A stretch of DNA of 25,670 nt, from the NCBI GenBank assembly GCA_002256055.1, contig NKIE01000004.1, positions 1 through 25,670 of the forward strand. The letters run 5' to 3'. This document shows, in pieces, positions 1-6,879 of this stretch. Source of the DNA: Pseudomonas sp. PGPPP3 (GTDB lineage: Bacteria; Pseudomonadota; Gammaproteobacteria; Pseudomonadales; Pseudomonadaceae). The translations under genes were made by a program, and so were the position numbers. Numbering within the stretch: the stretch's first letter is position 1; each line of letters begins with the position of its first letter. A model generated the notes under the pieces. The model ran no database searches. It saw only the letters and a list, made by a program, of their open reading frames with translations, and was not told where the DNA came from.

Positions 1-750
1 ACTATATCGCGATGGTGCTATGCCGCTGCGCTGAAGCATCGCGGCGACGCAGCCATTACCACTGCCGCATACCGGATCTTCTGGGACGGCGTCGCCTGGC
101 ACAAATGAGCGCACCTCAACCAATGCAGAATCACCATCTGCATACAGGCCGAAGACAGTAAGTCCCGTGCAGTTTGTAGTTGCTTGCGCGAGGCAATTAA
201 TGTTCGGCTTTAGATCTAGAACATCTTGCGCAGAGCGAAGTTGCAAAGTGATCCAGACAGCACCGACATCGATAATTGCAGCATTGCATACGGACTCACG
301 ATGGACGCCAATGGCCGCTAGAATGTCCAGTAGCCTGTGCTCACCTAGCGGCGCAAAACTAGGCGCTGGCAATTCAAAGAAGATCCTGTTGCCGAGTAAG
401 TGAAGCGGTACCAGTCCCTGATCACACTCCTGAACAAGCATCCCAGGTGTCTTGGGAGTCAGCCCATAAGCTAGCAATGCTGTGGCGCTTCCGATAGTTG
501 GGTGTCCTGCAAAGGGTAATTCACCTTGCGTGGTAAATATCCTCAGTCGGTAATCAGCGTTACTGGTCGTTGGTGCGCATACAAAAGTCGTTTCGGATAA
601 ATTTGTCCAGTTAGCTATTTCAAGCATCTGTGAGCTCGTGAGCTTGTCCCCTTCCAGGATAACTGCAACTGGATTTCCTTTAAATGGAGCCCCTCCAAAA
701 ACATCAACCTGGAAAAATGGAAGATTCATTTGGTCACTACTCCCTGCCAT
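1..750 (-). CDS. PhzF-family isomerase/epimerase, C-terminus cut by window edge
   Basis: An open frame of 250 codons runs leftward from an ATG at 748-750 and leaves the window at base 1 without a stop. PhzF-family proteins are metal-free isomerases with two similar halves and a catalytic glutamate. Visible here are the N-terminal strand (residues 10-19, PFFQVDVFGG), the NLSETTF motif with catalytic-type Glu53, LPFAGHPTIG at about 78-87, and the second-half motif EDPVCGSGNG near residue 228. About 40 C-terminal residues are missing, judging from the usual family length. AAAGG lies 5 nt before the ATG; Met8 (ATG at 727-729, behind GGGAG) is an alternative start that matches family N-termini. 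The substrate is unknown, and no phenazine genes are nearby. A partly deleted second copy lies at 3031-3420. Confidence 0.85.
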   Translation of the reverse strand, partial: MAGSSDQMNLPFFQVDVFGGAPFKGNPVAVILEGDKLTSSQMLEIANWTNLSETTFVCAPTTSNADYRLRIFTTQGELPFAGHPTIGSATALLAYGLTPKTPGMLVQECDQGLVPLHLLGNRIFFELPAPSFAPLGEHRLLDILAAIGVHRESVCNAAIIDVGAVWITLQLRSAQDVLDLKPNINCLAQATTNCTGLTVFGLYADGDSALVEVRSFVPGDAVPEDPVCGSGNGCVAAMLQRSGIAPSRYS

Positions 751-777
751 GAACACCTTTAGTCATAAGCTTGAGAA

Positions 778-792
778 CCAGGCAACGCCTGG
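778..792. repeat. perfect small hairpin in the phzF leader
   Basis: CCAGGC-AAC-GCCTGG is a perfect 6-bp stem with a 3-nt loop, 28 nt upstream of the phzF start. There is no T-run on either side, so it is not a convincing terminator. It could be an operator or simply chance. Confidence 0.35.
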
Positions 793-860
793 CGAACACT
801 TACGTTGCTCTCTTCAAAGGATACTTAAAAATCTCAGATGAGTGCACCCCAGAGCTGATA

Positions 861-1076
861 CTAGCTTGCGCTAGATATTTTGCAGTTGGCTTTATCATGG
901 CTGACAGCCTCAGACTTCAATTCCTTCTTTTCGACTTCATTTGCGTGAATATTTTTTTGTTCAGTTCTAAATTGTTCATGCCTCTTCATAGAGCGATCAT
1001 GACCGTCTTCGGCATGTACCTGTGTGTAGCCAGCGACAAGCAAAAGCCCGACAATAAAACCATTTATAATCTTCAT
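861..1076 (-). CDS. small exported protein, 71 aa, unknown function
   Basis: The 71-residue protein starts with MKIINGFIVGLLLVAGYTQVHA, a short classical Sec signal peptide: basic n-region, hydrophobic core, and a VHA cleavage motif. The predicted mature part is about 49 residues, very polar and rich in Lys, Glu and His, with a single Cys near the end. I recognise no family. A weak GAGA ribosome site lies upstream. It is on the same strand as phzF, 110 bp upstream of it, and could be co-transcribed with it. The signal peptide is the main reason for treating this as a real gene. Confidence 0.5.
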   Translation of the reverse strand: MKIINGFIVGLLLVAGYTQVHAEDGHDRSMKRHEQFRTEQKNIHANEVEKKELKSEAVSHDKANCKISSAS

Positions 1077-1281
1077 GATATAGATCTCGCTAGTTTAAGT
1101 GATAATTTAATGGGTGCGCATGAAAACAGCGCAAACTCATAAAAATTGAGTATTTAAATTAAATACATGAATTAACCTAATATAGGTGCATGTAGCTTGA
1201 GAGGCATCCGACCTGATTAACTTTCAAATCGGCGCCTTCTTAAATTTCAGTGACTTACTTTCAGTGCAGATGGGCTCTTCT

Positions 1282-1890
1282 TCAGGCGTCGACGAATATA
1301 ACCTTTCCGGTGATGAAGCCATCAACCGAGCGCTCAAAGGCTTTGCCTACCAGCGCGCCAGGGACAGGCTGGAAGCCTGGCATCATTTCCCCATATACGT
1401 CCCATGCCTCTTCCAGAACTGTAGGGTTGACCACGTTGATGCGAATCTGACGTGGAAGCTCGTGCGCTACGCACTGTACGAAGGTGTCGATGGCGCCGCT
1501 GGTGGTGGCGTCAGCAATTGCCATAGGAATAGGTTTGACATTGAGAATGCCCGAAATCAACGTAAACGAACCGCCATCGTTGATGTAGTTCAGGCCCACA
1601 TTTACCAGATTGATCTGGCCGACCATCTTGCTTTGGATAGTTGTGTCCCATTGCTCATCGGTCATTTCGCTGAAGTTAGCGTATTCGCAGTAGCCAACTG
1701 TATTAACGACAGCATCGAACGGCCCAACCTTTTCGAATAGAGCCTTGATCGACGCCTTGCTGGTGATATCTACCGTGTGGTCGCAGCCTGTGCCAGAGCG
1801 GCTGGCGGTGATGACGTTGTGTTTCTTGAGGCCGGTCATAGCGGCTTGGCCCATGTGCCCTTGGGCACCAATCAAAATTACGGTTTTCAT
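1282..1890 (-). CDS. short-chain dehydrogenase-like protein without the YxxxK motif
   Basis: A 202-aa Rossmann-fold protein, a little shorter than usual SDRs (about 250). The N-terminal GAQGHMGQ is the glycine-rich nucleotide-binding loop, and NTVGY near residue 64 corresponds to the NAG motif. The Ser of LISG is present, but where YxxxK should follow there is MAIADATTSGAIDTF, with no Tyr or Lys. This matches what is known of the Lin1944-like SDR subgroup, whose typical active-site residues are absent and whose function is undetermined. GAGG lies 8 nt before the ATG. It is divergent from the LysR gene across 92 bp containing a LysR box, so that regulator probably controls it. Confidence 0.85.
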   Translation of the reverse strand: MKTVILIGAQGHMGQAAMTGLKKHNVITASRSGTGCDHTVDITSKASIKALFEKVGPFDAVVNTVGYCEYANFSEMTDEQWDTTIQSKMVGQINLVNVGLNYINDGGSFTLISGILNVKPIPMAIADATTSGAIDTFVQCVAHELPRQIRINVVNPTVLEEAWDVYGEMMPGFQPVPGALVGKAFERSVDGFITGKVIFVDA

Positions 1891-1962
1891 AGCAATGCCT
1901 CGTTAAATCTTAAGGAGGCGATACTCTAGGCGCTCACTGATACAATGAAAATCACCGCCGAT

Positions 1963-1977
1963 TTGTATGAGATACAA
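1963..1977. promoter_or_regulatory. candidate LysR-type box (T-N11-A dyad)
   Basis: TTGTAT-GAG-ATACAA is a perfect 6-bp dyad and contains T-N11-A, the LysR-family recognition pattern. A further ATACAA half-site lies at 1940-1945. It sits in the shared intergenic region, 5 bp from the lysR ATG and 73 bp from the SDR ATG, a position suited to autorepression and to activation of the divergent gene. Confidence 0.6.
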
Positions 1978-1982
1978 CCAAA

Positions 1983-2873
1983 ATGATTGAGAAAATCGAT
2001 ATCAGGCACATGCGGGTTTTACTGCATCTCGTGCGCGAGAGAAACGTTTCTCGCGTTGCCGAGCGGCTTGAGATATCACAACAGGCGGTTAGCAACTACC
2101 TCAAGCGCATGCGTGAAGTGTTTCCCAATGAGCTGTTCCTGCGCCAGAGCGCAGGCCTACAGCCGACCGACTATGCGTACGACCTCGCAGCTAAATTCGA
2201 GAAAATAGTCGAAGAGATCGACGGCATCTTCAATTCATTCCCATTCGATCCAGCAACGAGTGAGTACGCATTCAGGGTGATCGCAAATGAATATGCGCAA
2301 CTGTCTATCATCCCATCGCTTTCGCTGCTCATGCGCGAACGCGCACCCGGGGTGAAGCTTGAAGTCATTGACTTCAATCCCGATCAGCATGTCAAGACGT
2401 TGGCGCAAGGAGAGGCTGACCTAGTGATTGGTTTTTCTGACTACGTTGATCCTGGATTAGTGCGGAATAGACTGAGAAGCGGCCACTACTGCTGCGTCGC
2501 TCGGCAAGGTTCGCTGCTGCCTCGGCAGATACAGGTGCTTGCAGATGTGTCCTTACATCCTCATGTGGATTTCGCCAGTGGAGTAGGCAATCTGGGGAGT
2601 CGAGTTGATGATTTCCTTAGTGCCCGGGATGTCAGCCGCACAGTGATTGCGACTTTGCCCTGCTACACGTCTCTGCAAGCGTTTATGCACGTGAATGATA
2701 CGGTGGCTTTTGTACCCTCGGCCATTGCTGCCACCGGTGGCTTCCAAGTGATTGACTTAGACATGTCTTCCCTAAATTTCAATGTGGTTGTGGGATGGCA
2801 TAGAAGAGCTTCGGGCAGTGCATCCAGAGATTGGCTTGTTCAGGTTATTGCAGGATTGCACACGTCGAGTTAG
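1983..2873 (+). CDS. LysR-family transcriptional regulator
   Basis: The 296-aa length is typical of LysR-type regulators. Residues about 6-65 form the winged HTH (IRHMRVLLHLVRERNVSRVA, then ISQQAVSNYLKRMRE), followed by the linker helix and a periplasmic-binding-like effector domain (about 95-290). The effector cannot be read from the sequence. No strong Shine-Dalgarno is present; a weak GAGA lies about 11 nt upstream, within the candidate LysR box, so binding of the regulator would cover its own translation start region. It is divergent from the SDR gene, the standard arrangement for a LysR regulator and its target. Repeat copy A follows immediately downstream. Confidence 0.92.
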   Translation: MIEKIDIRHMRVLLHLVRERNVSRVAERLEISQQAVSNYLKRMREVFPNELFLRQSAGLQPTDYAYDLAAKFEKIVEEIDGIFNSFPFDPATSEYAFRVIANEYAQLSIIPSLSLLMRERAPGVKLEVIDFNPDQHVKTLAQGEADLVIGFSDYVDPGLVRNRLRSGHYCCVARQGSLLPRQIQVLADVSLHPHVDFASGVGNLGSRVDDFLSARDVSRTVIATLPCYTSLQAFMHVNDTVAFVPSAIAATGGFQVIDLDMSSLNFNVVVGWHRRASGSASRDWLVQVIAGLHTSS

Positions 2874-2880
2874 CTCAAAA

Positions 2881-2950
2881 TGAATACGCCCTGATTTTGT
2901 AGACGCTCTATGACCGCTTCTGGCCGGTTTGAGCCGGTCTCAATGAGCCG
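2881..2950 (+). repeat. decayed dispersed repeat, copy A
   Basis: This stretch aligns by eye with 8363-8431 (copy B) and with the reverse complement of 13571-13638 (copy C). The shared core reads roughly TGGCCG-TTTGAGCC-GTC. It lies between the LysR gene and the damaged phzF copy. I see no open frame in it; it looks like debris of a mobile or repeated element. The intergene 2874-3030 holds nothing else recognisable. Confidence 0.45.
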
Positions 2951-3030
2951 CTGTCGATCCATTGCGGACGCTTAACTGTCTCGATGACGTCGGGGAGATT
3001 CAGGATATGACACGAGTTAGGCCACCCGAG

Positions 3031-3420
3031 TCATGGGGTAAGTGAAATTGAACCTTGCACCCGAATTGCAGATACTCCACCGATCAATATCGTACCGTCA
3101 GAACTAAACTCAACTTCAATCCTGCCATCGCGCCCGACTTTATTTCCTTGCGATGCACTATATCGCGATGGTGCTATGCCGCTGCGCTGAAGCATCGCGG
3201 CGACGCAGCCATTACCACTGCCGCATACCGGATCTTCTGGGACGGCGTCGCCTGGCACAAATGAGCGCACCTCAACCTTAGCTATTTCAAGCATCTGCGA
3301 ACTCGTGAGCTTGTCCCCAACGAGGATAACCGCAACTGGATTTCCTTTAAATGGAGTTCTCCCGAAGACATCCACTTGGAAAAATGGCAAGTGCATTTGC
3401 CCCCCTGCTCTGGTAATCAT
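3031..3420 (-). pseudogene. internally deleted PhzF-family gene copy
   Basis: The frame encodes 129 aa against roughly 290 for an intact PhzF. Its N-terminal 46 residues match the gene at 1-750 with substitutions, then it jumps from EIA directly to VEVRSFVPGDAVPEDPVCG. Compared with the first copy, 489 bp (positions 122-610, 163 codons) are missing, in frame. The catalytic Glu of SETTF and the GHP motif are lost, so isomerase activity is not expected. The start is ambiguous: Met9 (ATG at 3394-3396) has a G-rich ribosome site just upstream, whereas the first ATG has none. The C-terminal segment at 3031-3156 shows what the first copy probably looks like beyond the window edge. Confidence 0.8.
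3157..3277. repeat. 121-bp perfect direct repeat (other copy 1-121)
   Basis: Bases 1-121 and 3157-3277 are identical and in the same orientation, inside the two phzF copies. The flanking homologous segment (611-750 versus 3278-3420) is clearly diverged. The other copy is cut by the window start, so the repeat may be longer. Recombination between the repeats would excise about 3.2 kb carrying the small protein, SDR and LysR genes. Confidence 0.9.
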
Positions 3421-3633
3421 AAAGTTGAATTTAACAGGTTAATTTCTTGCGCTGTTAAAGGACTCTGCATTTAAAGTCACTGCTTATTTATGTAATAAAT
3501 CTTGATGATTGTTAATAACACTGGTCATCAAATAAAATGCTGCAATCTGGTGCTGATAGCAAGTTAAGTCCTGCGATAGGCTTTATAGTATTTTTCCAGT
3601 GCGAAAAAATTCAAGTCGTCGCATCTGAAGATT

Positions 3634-3676
3634 TAGATGAAAATCAATTTTATTTGATACAATTGATCTTCATCTA
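3634..3676. repeat. long AT-rich inverted repeat downstream of marR
   Basis: Arms TAGATGAAAATCAATT (3634-3649) and AATTGATCTTCATCTA (3661-3676) pair over 16 bp with one mismatch around an 11-nt loop. It begins 10 bp beyond the marR stop, so it may act as a transcription terminator for that operon, though no clean T-run follows. It could equally be a protein-binding dyad. The rest of 3421-3686 is AT-rich with no gene visible. Confidence 0.55.
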
Positions 3677-3686
3677 GGTAAGTGCC

Positions 3687-4220
3687 TCACGAGCGGCGTT
3701 TTTCTTTTGGCAAGCAGCTAACCACAGCTGCAGTTGGGCAATTAATTCCGCAACCTTCCTCGTCGCAAAGTGCGCAAGTTTTGTAGGCATCAAGCTCTTG
3801 ATCAACATTTGCCGCAATTACCGTACGTGCGCAGTCGGCTAAACCATCTAACTGCTGACTCTCTAATGGAGACAATAATTTCGCAACGATACTACCCCGC
3901 AATGACAATATCTCATCAGACAAAAAAATCCCTTTCTGGCTAATATGCAAGCCAACTTGTTTCTTGTTATCCTTTGCCTGTCGCTCTAGTAGCCCATCGC
4001 CCTCAAGGCGATCCACCACCCTAACCGCAGCGGAATGACTGAGTTCCAAAACATTGGATAGCCAGCCAATATTAAAAGAGTTGCAATTTCTTATTGAAAT
4101 AAGTGCCGTTAGATCAGACATTGGCCGGTCAAATTTTTTGCGTAACTCCGAGTTAACGCAGCTATCCAACTTGCGCGCAAATGCAGCTATCTGATTTACC
4201 TTGTCAGGCGTCAGCGTCAT
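3687..4220 (-). CDS. MarR-family regulator with cysteine-rich C-terminal tail
   Basis: The 177-aa protein has a MarR-type winged HTH: residues about 36-72 (DLTALISI through LSHSAAVRVVDRLEGDGLLER) hold the recognition helix, and the wing follows (DNKKQVGLHISQKG). MarR proteins are normally about 140-150 aa. Here the C-terminus carries Cys149, Cys152, Cys157, Cys161 and Cys169, in addition to Cys21, Cys46 and Cys130. The CxxC-x4-C-x3-C spacing suggests a metal site or thiol switch; this is inference. Its ATG overlaps the stop of the Old Yellow Enzyme gene by 4 bp, so the two are translationally coupled, and the regulator probably senses a substrate or electrophile handled by that enzyme. Confidence 0.9.
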   Translation of the reverse strand: MTLTPDKVNQIAAFARKLDSCVNSELRKKFDRPMSDLTALISIRNCNSFNIGWLSNVLELSHSAAVRVVDRLEGDGLLERQAKDNKKQVGLHISQKGIFLSDEILSLRGSIVAKLLSPLESQQLDGLADCARTVIAANVDQELDAYKTCALCDEEGCGINCPTAAVVSCLPKEKRRS

Positions 4221-5353
4221 GAATTTTTATGCTCCAGTTCGGAATTGCCTTTGTCTTTAGTGAGTGCTGGGTAGTCGGTATAACCAATCTCGGCGCCGCA
4301 ATAAAAAGTCTTGCTGTCTGCCTCATTCAGTGGTGAGCTGACTCTGAAGCGCTCTGGCAAGTCAGGATTGGCAAGAAATGCTCTACCGAACGCAACCGCG
4401 TCAGCAATATTCGACGAGATTATTTTCTCGGCTTTGGCCGCAGTATAATTACTGCAAAATATAAGCGCACCCTTAAAGTTGTCTCGGATTGATTTCCGAA
4501 ATTCATCGGACAGCGGTGCGCCACCTGCCCAGTCTGGCTCTGCAATATGAAGGTAAGCCAATCCGCGCTCGCTAAAACCACGCGCCAAGTAGCTTGTCAT
4601 CTCTTCTGCATCAGTATCTTCAATGTCATTAAAGATTCCGTTTGGGGATAACCGCACACCAACGCGACCAGCACCGAACACGGAAACTACAGCATCTACA
4701 ACGTCCAGAACAATGCGCGCACGATTTTCCAGGCACCCTCCGTAACTGTCGGTTCGCTGATTGGTATTTGTAGATAAGAATTGATTGAGCAGATAGCCAT
4801 TTGCTGCGTGAACTTCAATAGCATCAAAGCCAGCACGCTTAGCTCTTATGGCGGAATTCCTGTAGTCGTTAACAATTCCAAGAATCTCTTCCAACTCAAG
4901 CGCCCTCGGGCCATCGCACAATACGCGGAGAAATCCATCTTCATGAGGGATTCTTGCGGTAGCCGCTGGGGCAGGAATTGCTGAAGGGGCGACGGGAAGT
5001 GCATTGTTTGGTTGCAGCTTGCTGTGAGAAATTCTACCTACATGCCAGAGCTGTAATGCTATTAATCCACTTCTTGAGTGAACGCGCTCAACAACATGCT
5101 TCCATCCAGCTTCTTGCTCATCCGTGTAAATGCCTGGCGTATCAAGGTAACCTTGACCTTGCTGGGAGATCTGAGTGGCTTCGGTAATGATTAATCCCGC
5201 ACTCGCCCTTTGGCCATAGTACTCAGCATTAAGTTTGGTCGGCGCATTTCCAGGCCCAGCACGCATTCGGGTCAGTGGGGCCATGATGACTCTATTCGAA
5301 AGTTTTAGATCGCCGATAATGGTTGAGGACAAAAGGTTTGGATAGAGCATCAT
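4217..5353 (-). CDS. Old Yellow Enzyme family FMN ene-reductase (NemA-like)
   Basis: The 378-aa length fits the family. The protein is a TIM barrel binding FMN and would reduce activated C=C bonds or nitro compounds with NAD(P)H. Features seen: RVIMAPLTRMRA with the FMN-tuning Thr28, LQLWHVGRISH at about 100-110, the substrate-anchoring His182 and Asn185 in VHAANGYLLNQFL with Tyr187, SYGGCLENRAR near 203-213, and the phosphate-binding AFGRAFLANPDL near the C-terminus. AGG lies 6 nt before the ATG. It is followed by marR with a 4-bp overlap. A strong hairpin separates it from the upstream aldehyde dehydrogenase, so it may have its own promoter in 5354-5393. Confidence 0.93.
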   Translation of the reverse strand: MMLYPNLLSSTIIGDLKLSNRVIMAPLTRMRAGPGNAPTKLNAEYYGQRASAGLIITEATQISQQGQGYLDTPGIYTDEQEAGWKHVVERVHSRSGLIALQLWHVGRISHSKLQPNNALPVAPSAIPAPAATARIPHEDGFLRVLCDGPRALELEEILGIVNDYRNSAIRAKRAGFDAIEVHAANGYLLNQFLSTNTNQRTDSYGGCLENRARIVLDVVDAVVSVFGAGRVGVRLSPNGIFNDIEDTDAEEMTSYLARGFSERGLAYLHIAEPDWAGGAPLSDEFRKSIRDNFKGALIFCSNYTAAKAEKIISSNIADAVAFGRAFLANPDLPERFRVSSPLNEADSKTFYCGAEIGYTDYPALTKDKGNSELEHKNS

Positions 5354-5393
5354 TAATACCTGGATCGTAATTAGGTGTATGAGAAATCAATGA

Positions 5394-5422
5394 GGCCCAG
5401 CGCACTGTAAGTGCGCTGGGCC
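5394..5422. terminator. strong hairpin between aldehyde dehydrogenase and ene-reductase
   Basis: GGCCCAGCGCAC and GTGCGCTGGGCC form a perfect 12-bp stem with a 5-nt loop, starting 29 bp past the dehydrogenase stop. No clean U-tract follows on the minus strand, so it may be a weak terminator, an attenuator, or an RNA-stabilising end that lowers expression of the two downstream genes. Confidence 0.6.
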
Positions 5423-5451
5423 GAGGCTTATTTTTGATTACGTGCAGATTA

Positions 5452-6879
5452 TTACTCGCCGTAGCCGACTATAGCCTTCACTTCCAGGAATTCATGGATT
5501 CCCCATTCAGAATATTCACGCCCATTTCCAGATTGCTTGTAACCACCGAACGGAACTTGCGTATTCCACTCCGCATAATTGATTGTCACTTGGCCAGCCC
5601 TAAGCTGACGCGCAACATTGCGTGCGTTCTCAAGGTTATTAGACTGGACGTAGGCTGCTAAGCCGTACACGGTATCGTTGGCGATGCGAATTGCATGGGC
5701 TTCGTCGTCATACGGCATAATCGAGAGCACAGGGCCAAATATCTCTTCACGTGCAATGGTCATCTGTGGCGTGACGTTGCCAAAAACGGTTGGGCGAACG
5801 TAGTAGCCTTTTTGCAGCCCCTCTGGTCGGCCAGGACCGCCACATACCAACACGGCCCCATCTTGAATTCCGCATTCGATTAATTGCTGAATTTTGTTGA
5901 ATTGAAGCTCGCTAACCACCGGCCCTAGAACGGTATCAACTGCATTCGGGTCGCCTACTTTCTGCGTGAGCGCCGTCTCTCGGGCAATGCGCAAGGCTTC
6001 TTCATGACGAGCACGTGGTACCAGCATACGAGTTGGCGCATCGCAGGACTGGCCTGTGTTAGCAAAGCATGCTTCTACGCCCTTACGTACAGCGTCTTCC
6101 AAGTCGGCGTCTTCGAGGATGATGTTTGCCGATTTGCCGCCAAGCTCAAGGGTTACTCTTTTCACCGTATCGGCAGCTGTCTTGGCCACAATGATGCCTG
6201 CACGGGTCGAGCCAGTGAACGACACCATGTCTACGTCGCAGTGTCCCGCCATGACCTGACCGACATTTGGGCCATCACCATTGACCATGTTGTAAACGCC
6301 GGGCGGGGTTCCGGCTGCATCCATGATTTCCGAGAATACGATGGCACTAATTGGAGCAATTTCACTGGGTTTCAAGACTACCGTGCATCCGGCAGCAATC
6401 GCTGGTGCCACTTTTGTCACTATCTGGTTAAGAGGCCAGTTCCAGGGGGTAATCAGCGCGACAACGCCAATCCCTTCCTTGACGATGCGGGCTGCATCAC
6501 GATGTTCTTCGAACTCGTAACTCTCCAAAGCTGTAATCGTGGCTTCTAAATGGGCGCGGCCCGCCCACGTCTGGGCATCGCGTGCCCATGCAATCGGGGC
6601 ACCCATCTCGTCTGAGACTGCGCGCGCAATATCTTCGGAGCGCTCGTTGTAGATCTGGAGAATGCGCCGCAAGAGGGCCAGCCTTTCTGCCTTGCTCGTC
6701 ATTGAGAAGCTTGGAAATGCCGCTTTAGCTGCTGCGACTGCGCGCTCAACATCGGCGCCACTGCCTACAGAAATCATGGTGTAGGCTTCTTCGGTGGCAG
6801 GGTTGACCACTGGCAGCGTGGCTGGCGTCACCGGATTTATCCACACGCCGTCGATATAAAACTTTTGATGGTTTGTCAT
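5452..6879 (-). CDS. NAD(P)-dependent aldehyde dehydrogenase
   Basis: The 475-aa protein has all the family's key elements: TPWNWPLNQ with Asn147, the cofactor loop FTGSTRAG (221-228), the general base Glu245 in LELGGKS, and the nucleophile Cys279 in NTGQSCDAPTR. The C-terminal PFGGYKQSGNGREYSEWG is also typical. It oxidises an aldehyde to the acid, in the cytoplasm. The start abuts the aminotransferase stop (TAG-ATG), with GAGG 8 nt upstream lying inside the preceding gene, so the two are translated together. The pairing suggests that the aldehyde made by transamination is oxidised by this enzyme. The particular substrate cannot be read. Confidence 0.95.
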   Translation of the reverse strand: MTNHQKFYIDGVWINPVTPATLPVVNPATEEAYTMISVGSGADVERAVAAAKAAFPSFSMTSKAERLALLRRILQIYNERSEDIARAVSDEMGAPIAWARDAQTWAGRAHLEATITALESYEFEEHRDAARIVKEGIGVVALITPWNWPLNQIVTKVAPAIAAGCTVVLKPSEIAPISAIVFSEIMDAAGTPPGVYNMVNGDGPNVGQVMAGHCDVDMVSFTGSTRAGIIVAKTAADTVKRVTLELGGKSANIILEDADLEDAVRKGVEACFANTGQSCDAPTRMLVPRARHEEALRIARETALTQKVGDPNAVDTVLGPVVSELQFNKIQQLIECGIQDGAVLVCGGPGRPEGLQKGYYVRPTVFGNVTPQMTIAREEIFGPVLSIMPYDDEAHAIRIANDTVYGLAAYVQSNNLENARNVARQLRAGQVTINYAEWNTQVPFGGYKQSGNGREYSEWGIHEFLEVKAIVGYGE

